From DATGIQ01 sp035295665 (GTDB lineage: Bacteria; Planctomycetota; Planctomycetia; Gemmatales; Gemmataceae): DNA of 31,407 nucleotides. Below, piece by piece: positions 8,132 to 16,625 of this stretch (position 1 is the first letter of the stretch; every line of letters starts with the position of its first letter). The notes under the pieces were generated by a model that saw nothing but the letters and a program-made list of their open reading frames with translations, was not told the origin of the DNA and did no database searches. Location of the stretch: the NCBI GenBank assembly GCA_035295665.1, contig DATGIQ010000381.1:1-31407 (forward strand), written 5' to 3'. The position numbers and the translations under genes were made by a program.

Positions 8132-9469
8132 TCATGGCTCCTGTGGCGCGACTGCGACCACCGCGTCCCCTTCGCGGACCACCCCGTTGCCCTTGGCGAT
8201 GATTAGTTCCTTGCCGGTCAGCCCACTGCGGATCTCTACCCGTTTGCCATCGTCCAAACCCAGCTCGACCTCGATGCGGCGGGCCACGCCGCGGGGCGGA
8301 TCGCCACTGGGATCGGCCACGTAGAACACTTCGACTTTGTCGCCACGCCGGACCAGGGCGGTCGAAGGGACCGTGAGCGCAGAGTCGCGCTGGTCCAGGG
8401 TGATCAGAGCGGTGCCGTACATGCCCGGCCGCAGCACACCGACACGATTGTCCAGGTGTACTTCAGCCCGCATGGTGCGCGTGGTGGGGTCCAGAGCCGA
8501 AGCAATCCGGGTGATGTGGCCCGTGAAAATCCTGGCCCCGAGCGTCGGCAGGCGAAGCTCCACGGGGTCGCCCTTGCCATCCGGATTGGGGTTCTGATCC
8601 GTCGCATTGACCAACGGCACATCGCGCTCCGGAATATCGACGAGTACCCGAACCAAATCGGTACGCATCACAGTCAAAAGCGGGATGGCGGGATCTTTCA
8701 CCATGGCGCCCCGATCGACCCAGCGCTTCGTAACCAGGCCATCGAACGGGGCCCGCACGGTGGCGTAACCGACGAGCACTTCCAAACGGTGCACCTCGGC
8801 CCTCGACACCCGGATGCGCGACTCGGCCAGCTTCAGATCGGCATCGGTGGCCGCCAGGCGCGCTTGCTTGGAGGCAATCATGGCCTTGGACGCCTGCCAG
8901 GCCGCCGTGGCCGCTTCGAGCTGATATTTTGTCTCCTCCGCTGTTTCCGGCTGGAGAGCGCCGCGCTGGACCAGGTTGGAGGTGCGGTCGTGTTTCTCCT
9001 TGCTGCGACGGAATTCCGCCTGGTAGCGCTGTTCCTGCGTCTTGGCCTCTTCCAGATCCTTGGCGGCGACGTTCTGCGCTTCGATGGCTTGTTGCTTTTG
9101 CTTTTCCGCCTGGTCCAGGAGCGCTTCCTTATGTTTCAGGTCCGCTTCCAGGTCGGGAACCGCCAGTTTGACCAGCGGCTCTCCCGCGGTAATGCGCCGG
9201 CCAATATCGACTTCGGGTTTTTCCGGATCGGGCTGAAGCGATTCGACCACTCCCGGCACACGGGCACACAGGTCGGCTTTCTCCATCGCCTCGATCATGG
9301 CCGACAGCTCGATGCGCACCGGCAGCCGGTACCGTTCCGGCTCGACGGTCTCCAGGTGGGGTAACCGCTCGGTTTCGGCAGGGCGGCGCTTGTTGTCCGC
9401 GAAACCGCACCCGACAACACCGGCCCAAAGCGCCGCCAGCAACCATGCTTGTCGTCGACCGCGGACCAT
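8132..9469 (-). CDS. RND efflux membrane-fusion (periplasmic adaptor) lipoprotein
   Basis: A 445-residue HlyD/AcrA-type adaptor. The N-terminus is a lipoprotein signal (basic MVRGRRQ, hydrophobic core, VVGC lipobox). It then has the first half of a lipoyl-like domain (VPGVVESL ... VDIGRRITAGEPLVKLA), a long alpha hairpin of coiled-coil character (residues ~110-230, rich in Glu, Lys, Ala and Gln), the second lipoyl half (VGYATVRAPFDGLVTKRWVDRGAMV) and beta-barrel and membrane-proximal parts (RTMRAEVHLDN ... LRPGMYGTALITL ... VPSTALVRRGDKVEVFYV). It would link the RND permease encoded upstream with the TolC-like channel. GGGAGGAA lies just upstream of the ATG, and the gap to the permease gene is only 32 bp, so they form one operon. 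Confidence 0.93.
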   Translation of the reverse strand: MVRGRRQAWLLAALWAGVVGCGFADNKRRPAETERLPHLETVEPERYRLPVRIELSAMIEAMEKADLCARVPGVVESLQPDPEKPEVDIGRRITAGEPLVKLAVPDLEADLKHKEALLDQAEKQKQQAIEAQNVAAKDLEEAKTQEQRYQAEFRRSKEKHDRTSNLVQRGALQPETAEETKYQLEAATAAWQASKAMIASKQARLAATDADLKLAESRIRVSRAEVHRLEVLVGYATVRAPFDGLVTKRWVDRGAMVKDPAIPLLTVMRTDLVRVLVDIPERDVPLVNATDQNPNPDGKGDPVELRLPTLGARIFTGHITRIASALDPTTRTMRAEVHLDNRVGVLRPGMYGTALITLDQRDSALTVPSTALVRRGDKVEVFYVADPSGDPPRGVARRIEVELGLDDGKRVEIRSGLTGKELIIAKGNGVVREGDAVVAVAPQEP

Positions 9470-9501
9470 CGCGTTCCTCCCTATCCGTCCATTCTTCGTC
9501 G

Positions 9502-12500
9502 CTACGGATTACGGACTACGGACTCTGGCCGTTTGAACAAGGTGTACAGCACCGGCACCACAAACAACGTCAACAGCGTCGAACCCGCTAGCCCCCCAAC
9601 GACCGCCCGTGCCAACGGCACATTCATTTCGTCGCCCGGCCGCAAGTGCAACGCCATCGGCAACAGACCAAGGATCGTCGCCACGGTCGTCATCAGGATG
9701 GGCCGCAGCCGGATGCGGGCTGCCCGGACAATGGCCGCCCCGATTTCCAGGCCATCGGCGCGCTGCTGGTTGGCGAACTCCACCACCAGAACCGAGTTGG
9801 ACACGGAAATTCCCACCATCATGAGGATGCCCATGCACGACTGGATGTTCAGTGACGTTCCCGTGGCCCACAGCATTCCGATCACGCCGATCAGGCCGAG
9901 CGGCGCCGCCACGATCATGATCAGGGGATCGAGCCACGAACCGAATTGGGCCGCCATCACCAGATAGACCAGTACAACCGCCAAAAGGAGGCTGAAGCCC
10001 ATATCGGCAAACGATTGCCGCATGCTGCTCACTTCCCCGCGCACCTGGACGCGGACCCCTTGTGGCAGCTTGAGCCGTTCCGCATCGACGCCGTATTTTT
10101 TCTGGATCTCTGTACGGAGGGTTTTCTTGCTCCGCTTGAGATAGGACTCGAAATCCTTGCGAAAGTCTGCGTTCTCCGCCAAATGGGTTCGGTCATTGGG
10201 GAGATTGGTCATCGCATATTCGAGCGGCGGCTGATCCACGAGGCGTTCGATTTCCCCCGCAATGCGGGCTAGATCGTTACCGCTAACGCTGACGAACAGT
10301 TGGTTGATCCGACTGGCGTTTCGATGGTGGACCTCAATCGGTCCCTGGCTGCGTTCGATCCGGGCGACGTCTTTCAGCAGGCGCACCGTGGGGCTGCGGG
10401 CTCCCGCCGTCGTTGCTGCCATGCTCCGTGCGGCGCGTTCCGAGGAAATGGGAATATTCTCGAGCGTCTGGATGTTTTCCACCAGGTATTCCGGGTACTG
10501 TACCCCGATGAAGTAGGGGTTGCCGCTTTGCGGATCGATCCAGAAGTTGGGGGCAATCTGGGCGCTGGACATAAGCGTGCTGATGACGTTGCGGATCACG
10601 TCGCTCTCGCTGAACCCGAGCAGGGCCGCCCGCGTTCGGTCCACCTCGACACGGAGCTGAGGAAGATCCATCGCCTGGGGTAAATACGTATCCAGGACTT
10701 GCGGGAACCGCCCAATGAGTTGATCGAGATGGCGGGTAACGCGCCGGCGATCCTCGGCATTGCGGCCATAGACCTGCACCTCGATCGGGGCCACGGCGCC
10801 GGAATTGAGAATGCTCCGGATCATCCCGCCGGTTTCGAAGAAGAAGTCATGGCCGGGGAAGCGGTCGGCCAAACGCTGCCGCAGTCGCTCTACATAGGCC
10901 AGAGCGGGCGTTCGCCGCCCGGCAAAGCCGCTGCGGAGCTGGACCCGGATGAAGGCAGCATGGGGTCCGTTGTTGGGCGTGTAGATGGCCGACCAGCGTG
11001 AGGAAATGCCGATATTCGCGAGGGTCAAGGCCAGGTCGTCTTTGGATACCTCCGCGCGGATGATCTCCTCCATCTCAGCGACTTGCCGCTCCGTCTCCTC
11101 GACGCGCGGTCCACCAGTAGCCCGCAGGTGCACGGTGAACTCCCCGGCATCGACTTCAGGGAATAGTTCCTGTCCGACATGGCCAAATCCCCAAATAGCC
11201 GGCACCACGATGGCAATGAGCCCGGCAATCACAACCAGCCGCCAGCGCAGGCACAACCGCAGGCCTGCTTCGTAAGCCGCGGCACAATGCTCATAAAGCC
11301 GATCGAAACGCGGTGCCATCCAGAACAACAAGCCGATCACCGGCGCCAACACAATCAGGATGCCGCTGCCGATGCCGACCAGGAGCGCCCCTTGTGTGAA
11401 GCCACGCAAGAATCGGCCGCCGAACGGCAGCTTACGATCCTGGAGCAAGGGTTCGATCCAGTGCGTGACGAAGAAGACGGCCAGGCCAAACAGAGCCAAG
11501 ATCAACACCCAGGTAAAGAAGCGCCAGGGGAAGCGCTCGGTTTGATCGTGCGGCCGCAAAAAACGAGCACAGCAGACCGGGGAAACGGTGCGCGAGACAA
11601 AGTAGGAAGCGAACATGGCCATGGCGGCACTGACGGCCAGCGGCGTGAACAGGTATTTGCCGATGCCTTCCATGAACGTAATGGGAAAGAACACGACCAC
11701 CGTGGTCAGCGTCGCCATGAAGACCGGCACCGCAATTTCGTTCGCACTGTCCAGGGCGGCCTGGAAAGGCGTTTTATCCATATGCAGGTGGCGGACGGTA
11801 TTCTCGACATCGACGATGGAATCGTCGAGGATGCGGCCCAGAACGAGAGCCAATCCCCCCAGGGTCATGATGTTGAGCGTATGGCCGGTGAAATACAGCC
11901 CCACGAACGCCGCCAGCACCGAAAGCGGGATGGAGAAGGCGACGATCCAGGTACTGCGCAGGCTGCCGAGAAAGAGCAGTACAACCAAGGAGGCCAACAC
12001 CGCGCCCACGACGGCCTCCAGGCGTAAGTTGGTCAGCGCATCCCGGACAACCTGCGACTGATCGAAGGCCACTTCGATATGGACGTCTTCGGGGATGGTG
12101 CCGCGCCCGTAGAGTTCCGGCAAGAATGCGTTCACCCGATCGACGACGTGGATCGCACTGGCGCCGGCTTGCCGCAACAACGGCATGTACACGGCCCGAC
12201 GGCCATCGACACAGACCGTGTTCGTTCGCCAGCGCGTCCCGTCCACCACCTCGGCAACGTCGCCGAGATAGACAACTTTACGTCCCTCCGTCCACAGAGG
12301 AATTTTCTCGAAATCCTTGGGCGTGCTCAGCATGCTGTTGGAGCTGACGTAATACGTCTGCGAGCCGATCCGCATTTCTCCGGTCGGGATGACCTGACTT
12401 TGGTTGTTGACGATCCGGGCAACATCCATGGGCGACAACTTCAGCGCTTCCAGGGTGCGCGGGTGGACATAGATCTGGACCTGGCGAAAGACGCCGCCAA

Positions 12501-13029
12501 AGACAGGTGCCGATGCCAGGCCCTCAATTCCTGCCAGCTCATCCCGGAGCTCATGATCGGCCAGGTCGAGGAGGTATTTATCATCGCGGCTATTGCTGGA
12601 AATGATCAAGTTACCGACGGGAATCGCCGACGCATCGTATTTCAAGATGCTGGGTGGCAGCATGCCCGGCGGGAGGTTTTGCATCTCGCCGTTGACCAGG
12701 GAAACCACCTGGCTAGCGGCGATGTCCGGATCGACTTCCGATCGGAAGTACACCTGGATGATGCCGATGCCGAGCAAGGAGCGCGATTCGATGTGCTCCA
12801 GGTGGTCGCAGTGGGTCAAGGCCCGCTCCAGGATGGAGGTGACGCTCTGCTCCATGTCCGGAGCCGGCATGCCACGGTACGAGGCGAACACCACGACGAC
12901 CGGGACCTTGAGGTTCGGAAGGATGTCTGTCGGCGTCCGCTGGTAACTGACGATCCCCAGGACGAGGACGAGCAGCATGCCGACCCAGACGGAATACGGG
13001 CGGCGCAAAGCAGCGTTGACTAACCACAT
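9502..13029 (-). CDS. RND efflux permease (HAE1-like), enlarged
   Basis: A 1175-residue inner-membrane proton/drug antiporter of the AcrB/HAE1 superfamily. Seen are the N-terminal helix (RRPYSVWVGMLLVLVLGIV), the porter-domain start (TPTDILPNLKVPVVVV), and the membrane helix with the paired acidic residues of the proton relay, GRILDDSIVDVEN (Asp402-Asp403, equivalent to the AcrB pair). The C-terminal helix group ends SVSNSVLVVEFANQQRADG and LRPILMTTVATILGLLPMAL. The usual length is ~1030-1050, so it carries about 130 extra residues: two hydrophobic segments between the two halves (FTWVLILALFGLAVFFVTHW and, ~30 residues on, a longer one starting GALLVGIGSG), and a charged periplasmic insert around PNDRTHLAENADFRKDFESY. 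Substrate cannot be read from sequence. It is flanked by its outer-membrane and adaptor genes. Confidence 0.94.
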   Translation of the reverse strand: MWLVNAALRRPYSVWVGMLLVLVLGIVSYQRTPTDILPNLKVPVVVVFASYRGMPAPDMEQSVTSILERALTHCDHLEHIESRSLLGIGIIQVYFRSEVDPDIAASQVVSLVNGEMQNLPPGMLPPSILKYDASAIPVGNLIISSNSRDDKYLLDLADHELRDELAGIEGLASAPVFGGVFRQVQIYVHPRTLEALKLSPMDVARIVNNQSQVIPTGEMRIGSQTYYVSSNSMLSTPKDFEKIPLWTEGRKVVYLGDVAEVVDGTRWRTNTVCVDGRRAVYMPLLRQAGASAIHVVDRVNAFLPELYGRGTIPEDVHIEVAFDQSQVVRDALTNLRLEAVVGAVLASLVVLLFLGSLRSTWIVAFSIPLSVLAAFVGLYFTGHTLNIMTLGGLALVLGRILDDSIVDVENTVRHLHMDKTPFQAALDSANEIAVPVFMATLTTVVVFFPITFMEGIGKYLFTPLAVSAAMAMFASYFVSRTVSPVCCARFLRPHDQTERFPWRFFTWVLILALFGLAVFFVTHWIEPLLQDRKLPFGGRFLRGFTQGALLVGIGSGILIVLAPVIGLLFWMAPRFDRLYEHCAAAYEAGLRLCLRWRLVVIAGLIAIVVPAIWGFGHVGQELFPEVDAGEFTVHLRATGGPRVEETERQVAEMEEIIRAEVSKDDLALTLANIGISSRWSAIYTPNNGPHAAFIRVQLRSGFAGRRTPALAYVERLRQRLADRFPGHDFFFETGGMIRSILNSGAVAPIEVQVYGRNAEDRRRVTRHLDQLIGRFPQVLDTYLPQAMDLPQLRVEVDRTRAALLGFSESDVIRNVISTLMSSAQIAPNFWIDPQSGNPYFIGVQYPEYLVENIQTLENIPISSERAARSMAATTAGARSPTVRLLKDVARIERSQGPIEVHHRNASRINQLFVSVSGNDLARIAGEIERLVDQPPLEYAMTNLPNDRTHLAENADFRKDFESYLKRSKKTLRTEIQKKYGVDAERLKLPQGVRVQVRGEVSSMRQSFADMGFSLLLAVVLVYLVMAAQFGSWLDPLIMIVAAPLGLIGVIGMLWATGTSLNIQSCMGILMMVGISVSNSVLVVEFANQQRADGLEIGAAIVRAARIRLRPILMTTVATILGLLPMALHLRPGDEMNVPLARAVVGGLAGSTLLTLFVVPVLYTLFKRPESVVRNP
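9503..9523. repeat. Heptamer tandem repeat TACGGAY x3 at the 3' end of the RND permease gene
   Basis: Three consecutive 7-bp units, TACGGAT-TACGGAC-TACGGAC, overlapping the last codons of the permease gene (encoding SVVRNP). The same heptamer in the opposite orientation occurs at 13048-13075 beyond the gene's start. Confidence 0.6.
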
Positions 13030-13047
13030 AAGACATTCCTGGTTTTT

Positions 13048-13091
13048 ATTCCGTGGTCCGTAGTCCGTGGTCCGTAGCAGGCTGGCTACGG
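13048..13091. repeat. Heptamer tandem repeat (xxTCCGT x4) followed by a short hairpin, upstream of the RND permease
   Basis: ATTCCGT-GGTCCGT-AGTCCGT-GGTCCGT (13048-13075) is four units of 7 bp. The final CCGTAGC (13072-13078) pairs with GCTACGG (13085-13091) around a 6-nt loop. It sits in the 110-bp gap between the outer-membrane and permease genes. With the copy at 9503-9523 (opposite strand) the units bracket the permease gene. The role is unknown; such short intergenic repeats can be mobile or can shape the mRNA between operon genes. Confidence 0.6.
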
Positions 13092-13139
13092 ATTGCAGGA
13101 ATCAACCACCGCCAACTTCTCACAGGAGGGCGCATCGAG

Positions 13140-14825
13140 TCAAGGCTTCCCGTCGCCATTGCTTGGCGGTGGGCACGGCACGGGCATCTGACTGGGGTCG
13201 AGGAATCCCGTCGACGGCATGCCCAGAGCGATTAGGAACTGAAAACGGCTCCGTTCGTAATCGGTGATGGCTTGGCCGTAGGCTTCGAGGGTATCGGACA
13301 GGCTGCGGATTGAATCGAGGGCCTCCAGCGGCCGGCCTTCACCGCCCTGGATGCGCTCGAAACTGAGGCGGAGCGAGCGAAATACCGGACCGGCCGGTGC
13401 CCCATCGGCATCGAACAGGGCGGTGCGGATGATGGTGAGCCGTTCCCGCCAGCTTTGCACCTGCTCCTGGGTTTGGACCACCTGAGTGACGATGCGATCG
13501 TGCACCTGGAGCTGGCGCAAAATCGCCTGGCGATGCAGTGCCTCCTGTTCGCGCTTTTCGGCGACATTGCCGAAGCCGAGGTTTTGCAGACGCCAAAATA
13601 GCGATACATCCAGGTCGGTGCGTGGACTGAAGTGGTGAATATGGTCAGAGGGTCCAAAGCCCGGTTGGCTAACGACCCGCGGCGGCCCGCCCTTCGTCGC
13701 CGGCGGCAGCACGATTGGGGGATTGAGATCGGGGCCGCCGCCGTAATCTCCCCAGGCATAGTTGAGAGTCAGGTTGGGCAAGAAGGGACGAACTTTGGCA
13801 GCACGAACGCGGTCCAGAGCCGCCTCGACCAAGGCCCGGTTTTCAGCCAGCTCAGGACGGTTCATCAACGCAAGGGTAACCAGTTCGTCGAGCGGCCGAT
13901 CGGACCATTCTTCCCCGGGCAGCGGTAAGGGCTGGCGGAAGTCTTCCGTTGGTGCGAGAGGAGTTTCCGGATCAAGGCGGAGCAGCCGGGCTAATTCCGC
14001 CGTGGCCAAGTACCAATCCTGCACGGCCGCAACCCATTCGTCGCGGCGGCGCAGGACCTCGACTTCCACGCGGGCCAGGTCGGAACGGAGGGCCTCTTTT
14101 CCACCTAGCTCAACCACATCGCGCACTAACGGCAACATTCCCTTGGATTGACCCCGTATGGGCGCCGGCCGCTCCGACGTCAGGAACTCGAGCGTTTCGC
14201 CGACCCGCGCGATTCGGCGGCGAGCACGCAACACGTTGAAATACGCATCGGCCACCAGCAACAAGGTGTCGTTGGTGATCCGCTGCCGGCCAGCCTGGCT
14301 GGCGGCGGCCAGCTGCCGCGCCACCAACGGCAAAAAAATGGCATCCGCAACCTGAAAGGTCATGGACGGCCCACCGCCGGCGAACAGCGAGTCGCGGTTG
14401 GCCTTGATGATGTTCCCTTCTGTCTTCGCGATGTTTCCTTCGTGATGGTTGTAGGCAGAGCCAAGGTTCAAGTTCGGTAAGGCCATGACCTCGGCCGCCT
14501 GTTGCCGAGCCCGCGCTTGGTTCACGAACTCACGGGCTTGAGCAATGTCCAGGTTTGAGGTTATCGTGAGACGCAGCGCCGTCCGAAAATCGATGGGTAA
14601 GGCCGGCCGCTTGTCCGGATTGGCTCCCTCGGAAACCGGGATCGCGAAAACTTGGCCGGCCGACGGCGGCAGCAGTTCTTGGGATGGCTGGGCAACTGGC
14701 GGAGGCAGCAGCGTTTGGGAATCCCCAGCCGACGCAAGGTACAGCAAAAGCAGGAGCGCGCCGAGGAGCAACGTCCGTAAGCGTGCCGAGTTGAGCCAGT
14801 GTTGCGCCACCGTTTTTCCCAACAA
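13140..14825 (-). CDS. TolC-family outer membrane efflux protein
   Basis: A protein of up to 561 residues, the outer-membrane channel of the tripartite pump. After a hydrophobic signal segment (LRTLLLGALLLLLYLASAGDS) it shows two repeats of the OEP fold: LRLTITSNLDIAQAREFVNQAR with LNLGSAYNHHEGN, and a second (LVTLALMNRPELAENRALVE, then VRPFLPNLTLNYAWGDYGGG), each followed by long amphipathic helices rich in Ala, Gln and Arg. The start is uncertain: the frame opens at two adjacent TTG codons (14825), with no clear ribosome binding site. A GTG at 14810, which would leave the signal peptide intact (MAQHWLNSARLRT), is a good alternative, and a TATAGT box at 14837-14842 favours it. It is the first gene of the leftward operon. 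Confidence 0.9.
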   Translation of the reverse strand: MLGKTVAQHWLNSARLRTLLLGALLLLLYLASAGDSQTLLPPPVAQPSQELLPPSAGQVFAIPVSEGANPDKRPALPIDFRTALRLTITSNLDIAQAREFVNQARARQQAAEVMALPNLNLGSAYNHHEGNIAKTEGNIIKANRDSLFAGGGPSMTFQVADAIFLPLVARQLAAASQAGRQRITNDTLLLVADAYFNVLRARRRIARVGETLEFLTSERPAPIRGQSKGMLPLVRDVVELGGKEALRSDLARVEVEVLRRRDEWVAAVQDWYLATAELARLLRLDPETPLAPTEDFRQPLPLPGEEWSDRPLDELVTLALMNRPELAENRALVEAALDRVRAAKVRPFLPNLTLNYAWGDYGGGPDLNPPIVLPPATKGGPPRVVSQPGFGPSDHIHHFSPRTDLDVSLFWRLQNLGFGNVAEKREQEALHRQAILRQLQVHDRIVTQVVQTQEQVQSWRERLTIIRTALFDADGAPAGPVFRSLRLSFERIQGGEGRPLEALDSIRSLSDTLEAYGQAITDYERSRFQFLIALGMPSTGFLDPSQMPVPCPPPSNGDGKP

Positions 14826-14836
14826 GATGCGGAAAG

Positions 14837-14863
14837 ACTATAGGAGAGATGAACGTTTCTCCT
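14837..14863 (-). promoter_or_regulatory. Candidate -10 box and small inverted repeat upstream of the efflux operon
   Basis: On the - strand TATAGT (14842-14837) lies 12 bp before the first possible start of the TolC-like gene. Just upstream is an inverted repeat AGGAGA (14842-14847) / TCTCCT (14858-14863) with a 10-nt spacer, which could bind a dimeric regulator. No good -35 hexamer at 16-18 bp is visible, so this is a weak call. The 123-bp divergent gap also serves the methyltransferase gene. Confidence 0.25.
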
Positions 14864-14948
14864 CTTGCAAATATCGGCTGATCGAGGTCGAGTGGTTGAT
14901 GAACATTGGGGAACGCAGGCCCGGTGAAGGGATCGCGGAGACCAAGCA

Positions 14949-15707
14949 ATGGCAGGCGGCTACGGCGAGGATTTGGCGTACATCCACGATGTTGGCTTCG
15001 GAGCCTTTGCCCAGAATGCGGCGCCGGCGTTGCGAAAGATGCTGCGGCAGCACGGGGTGGTGAGCGGACTGGTTGTTGATCTGGGTTGCGGCACCGGCAT
15101 CTGGGCGGAGGAGCTGCAGAACGCCGGCTACCAGGTTCTCGGCGTGGACCAGTCGGCGGCCATGCTTGCCATTGCCCGCAACCGCGTGCCTCAGGGAGAA
15201 TTCCGCCAGGGTTCCTTCCTCACGGTCCCGCTGCCCCCTTGTGTCGCAGTGACGGCAGTCGGGGAAGGTTTCAACTATCTGTTCGATCGCCGCAATACCC
15301 TGCGACGCTTGCTGGAATTATTCCACCGGATCCATGACGTTCTTATTCCTGGCGGTCTTTTCATCTTTGACATGGCCGGACCGGGTCGCGCCCCGGGGCC
15401 GGGTACCCAACGCAAATGGTGGGAGGGGGAAGATTGGGCAGTACTCGTTGCCATCGATGAAGACCGGCGGCGCAATCTCTTGACCCGCCGGATTGTCAGC
15501 TTCCGCATGGTCGGGACGCTCTACCGGCGGGACGAGGAAGTTCATCGGCAACGGCTGTATGCGCCTTCGGAGATTGTCCGGCAACTGCGAAGCTGCGGAT
15601 TTCGGGTGCGCACACTCCGCGGTTACGGAAAGAACCGATTTCCGGCGGGGCATTGTGGCTTCCTGGCACGCAAACCGAATTCACCCGGTACAGGGCCACA
15701 AGGCTGA
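14949..15707 (+). CDS. Class I SAM-dependent methyltransferase
   Basis: A 252-residue cytoplasmic protein with the Rossmann-type methyltransferase core. Motif I is VVDLGCGTGIWAEEL (about residues 40-54), followed by the acidic end of strand 2 (VLGVDQSAAML), then a motif-IV-like region (VAVTAVGEGFNYL, where the usual acidic residue is replaced by a GEG turn) and a post-motif strand LIPGGLFIFDMAGPG. The C-terminal part (RRIVSFRMVGTLYRRDEEVHRQRLY ... SCGFRVRTLRGYG) fits the lid and final strands of this family. The substrate cannot be deduced. It is divergent from the efflux operon and is followed 21 bp later by a small hypothetical gene. Confidence 0.88.
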   Translation: MAGGYGEDLAYIHDVGFGAFAQNAAPALRKMLRQHGVVSGLVVDLGCGTGIWAEELQNAGYQVLGVDQSAAMLAIARNRVPQGEFRQGSFLTVPLPPCVAVTAVGEGFNYLFDRRNTLRRLLELFHRIHDVLIPGGLFIFDMAGPGRAPGPGTQRKWWEGEDWAVLVAIDEDRRRNLLTRRIVSFRMVGTLYRRDEEVHRQRLYAPSEIVRQLRSCGFRVRTLRGYGKNRFPAGHCGFLARKPNSPGTGPQG

Positions 15708-15728
15708 ACGCCTAGAAGGAATGCAGGC

Positions 15729-16337
15729 ATGTCATCCGAGGATCTTCTGGAGCGCATCCGGCAGCGGCCATTCCTTCCCTTTGTGCTCGTGACGACCGAT
15801 GGAACGAGATACGATGTACGGCATCCCGAAATGCTCATGCCCGGCCGGCGGACCGCCACGATTGGTTTGCCCGATGATCCAGCCACGCCCGTCTATGATC
15901 GGCAAGCCATCGTGTCTCTATGGTCCGTCCAACGTCCAGAGCTTCTGCAATCGCAGCCTCCGAGCGCCGCGGATGGTCAACACAAAAGCGGTTTGCCCTC
16001 GGATGGAGCGGTGCGTTGGGGAAAAGCTTACCCCTGGTCATGGGTGGGCTCGAGGCGCCTGTATCTCTCACCGTTCCACGACCGCAACACTGTTGGCGAA
16101 GAGCCGAAGCATGGCGCGGTTAAATGCCGGGAGGTCGCTCGGTTGCCGGCTCGTCACCCAGTTGCCATTTTCGACGACTTCGCGATCGACCCAGTTCCCG
16201 CCAGCGTTCCGGATGTCATCCTGGATCGTATGGTAGCTGGTAAGCGTTCGGCCACGGACCAGTCCGGCGGAGACCAACTCCCATGGCGCATGGCAGATAA
16301 TGGCCATCGGCTTGCCTGCCTGCTGAAAATCGCGTAG
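15729..16337 (+). CDS. Small planctomycete-type hypothetical protein with abnormal C-terminal extension
   Basis: The first ~75 residues (SSEDLLERIRQRPFLPFVLV, TTDGTRYDVRHPEMLMPGRR, IGLPDDPATPVYDRQAIVSL) resemble a widespread planctomycete family of ~90-110 residues with the pattern R-x-x-PF-x-PF-x-DG-x-x-Y-x-x-x-HPE, of unknown function. Here no stop follows the conserved part: the frame stays open to 16337, giving 202 residues. The last ~90 codons are antisense to the convergent PfpI-family gene, with composition unlike a folded domain (many Arg, Pro, Ser). Either the original stop has been lost, or the true end is hidden by a frameshift or sequencing error. The conserved part is credible; the tail is doubtful. 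AAGGAATG-type bases precede the ATG. Confidence 0.6.
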   Translation: MSSEDLLERIRQRPFLPFVLVTTDGTRYDVRHPEMLMPGRRTATIGLPDDPATPVYDRQAIVSLWSVQRPELLQSQPPSAADGQHKSGLPSDGAVRWGKAYPWSWVGSRRLYLSPFHDRNTVGEEPKHGAVKCREVARLPARHPVAIFDDFAIDPVPASVPDVILDRMVAGKRSATDQSGGDQLPWRMADNGHRLACLLKIA

Positions 16338-16625
16338 GAGTTGCTGCACCTCGGGCACCATGCGCAAGGCGTCCGCGTTCAGGGCCCCGCCGGGTAGCTG
16401 CACGCCGTCGAACTCATCGGCACGAATCCTTCCCAGCGTGCGGTCCACTTTGACCTTGATGGTCTTCGTATCGTGGCGGAAACCCTGGATCTCACCCGAT
16501 TTTGGCGAGACGATCGTGACTTCGGCGCCCGCGTTTTTCAGCGCCTGAACCGGCTCGGTCAACTCGAATTCTTCGAAGCCATCCGTTGCGAGGACGGCGA
16601 CACGAAATTGGGATAGCTCTGCCAT
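16068..16625 (-). CDS. DJ-1/PfpI family protein (type 1 glutamine amidotransferase-like)
   Basis: A 185-residue cytoplasmic protein, normal length for the PfpI/YhbO group. It shows the N-terminal strand and acidic loop RVAVLATDGFEEFELTEP (with the Glu that assists the nucleophile), then FDGVQLPGGALNADAL, and the nucleophile elbow AIICHAPWELV with Cys111 and His112. The C-terminus has the sequence VRGRTLTSYHTIQDDIRNAG and WVTSRQPSDLPAF typical of the subgroup. Members act as proteases, deglycases or stress chaperones; which applies here is not known. AAGGAG lies 8 bp before the ATG. Its 3' end overlaps, on the other strand, the doubtful extension of the preceding hypothetical gene by 270 bp. 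Confidence 0.93.
   Translation of the reverse strand: MAELSQFRVAVLATDGFEEFELTEPVQALKNAGAEVTIVSPKSGEIQGFRHDTKTIKVKVDRTLGRIRADEFDGVQLPGGALNADALRMVPEVQQLLRDFQQAGKPMAIICHAPWELVSAGLVRGRTLTSYHTIQDDIRNAGGNWVDREVVENGNWVTSRQPSDLPAFNRAMLRLFANSVAVVER

Noticed and set aside
8456..9364. Open + strand frame of 302 codons across the membrane-fusion gene
   Set aside because: Antisense shadow of a well-supported HlyD-type gene; no domain signal.
12079..13023. Open + strand frame of 314 codons across the start of the RND permease gene
   Set aside because: Antisense to strongly conserved RND porter sequence; composition (Asp, His, Val runs) is a typical shadow.
13048..13075. CRISPR or attachment-site reading of the heptamer repeats
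   Set aside because: Units are 7 bp without spacers, and no integrase, tRNA or cas gene is nearby.
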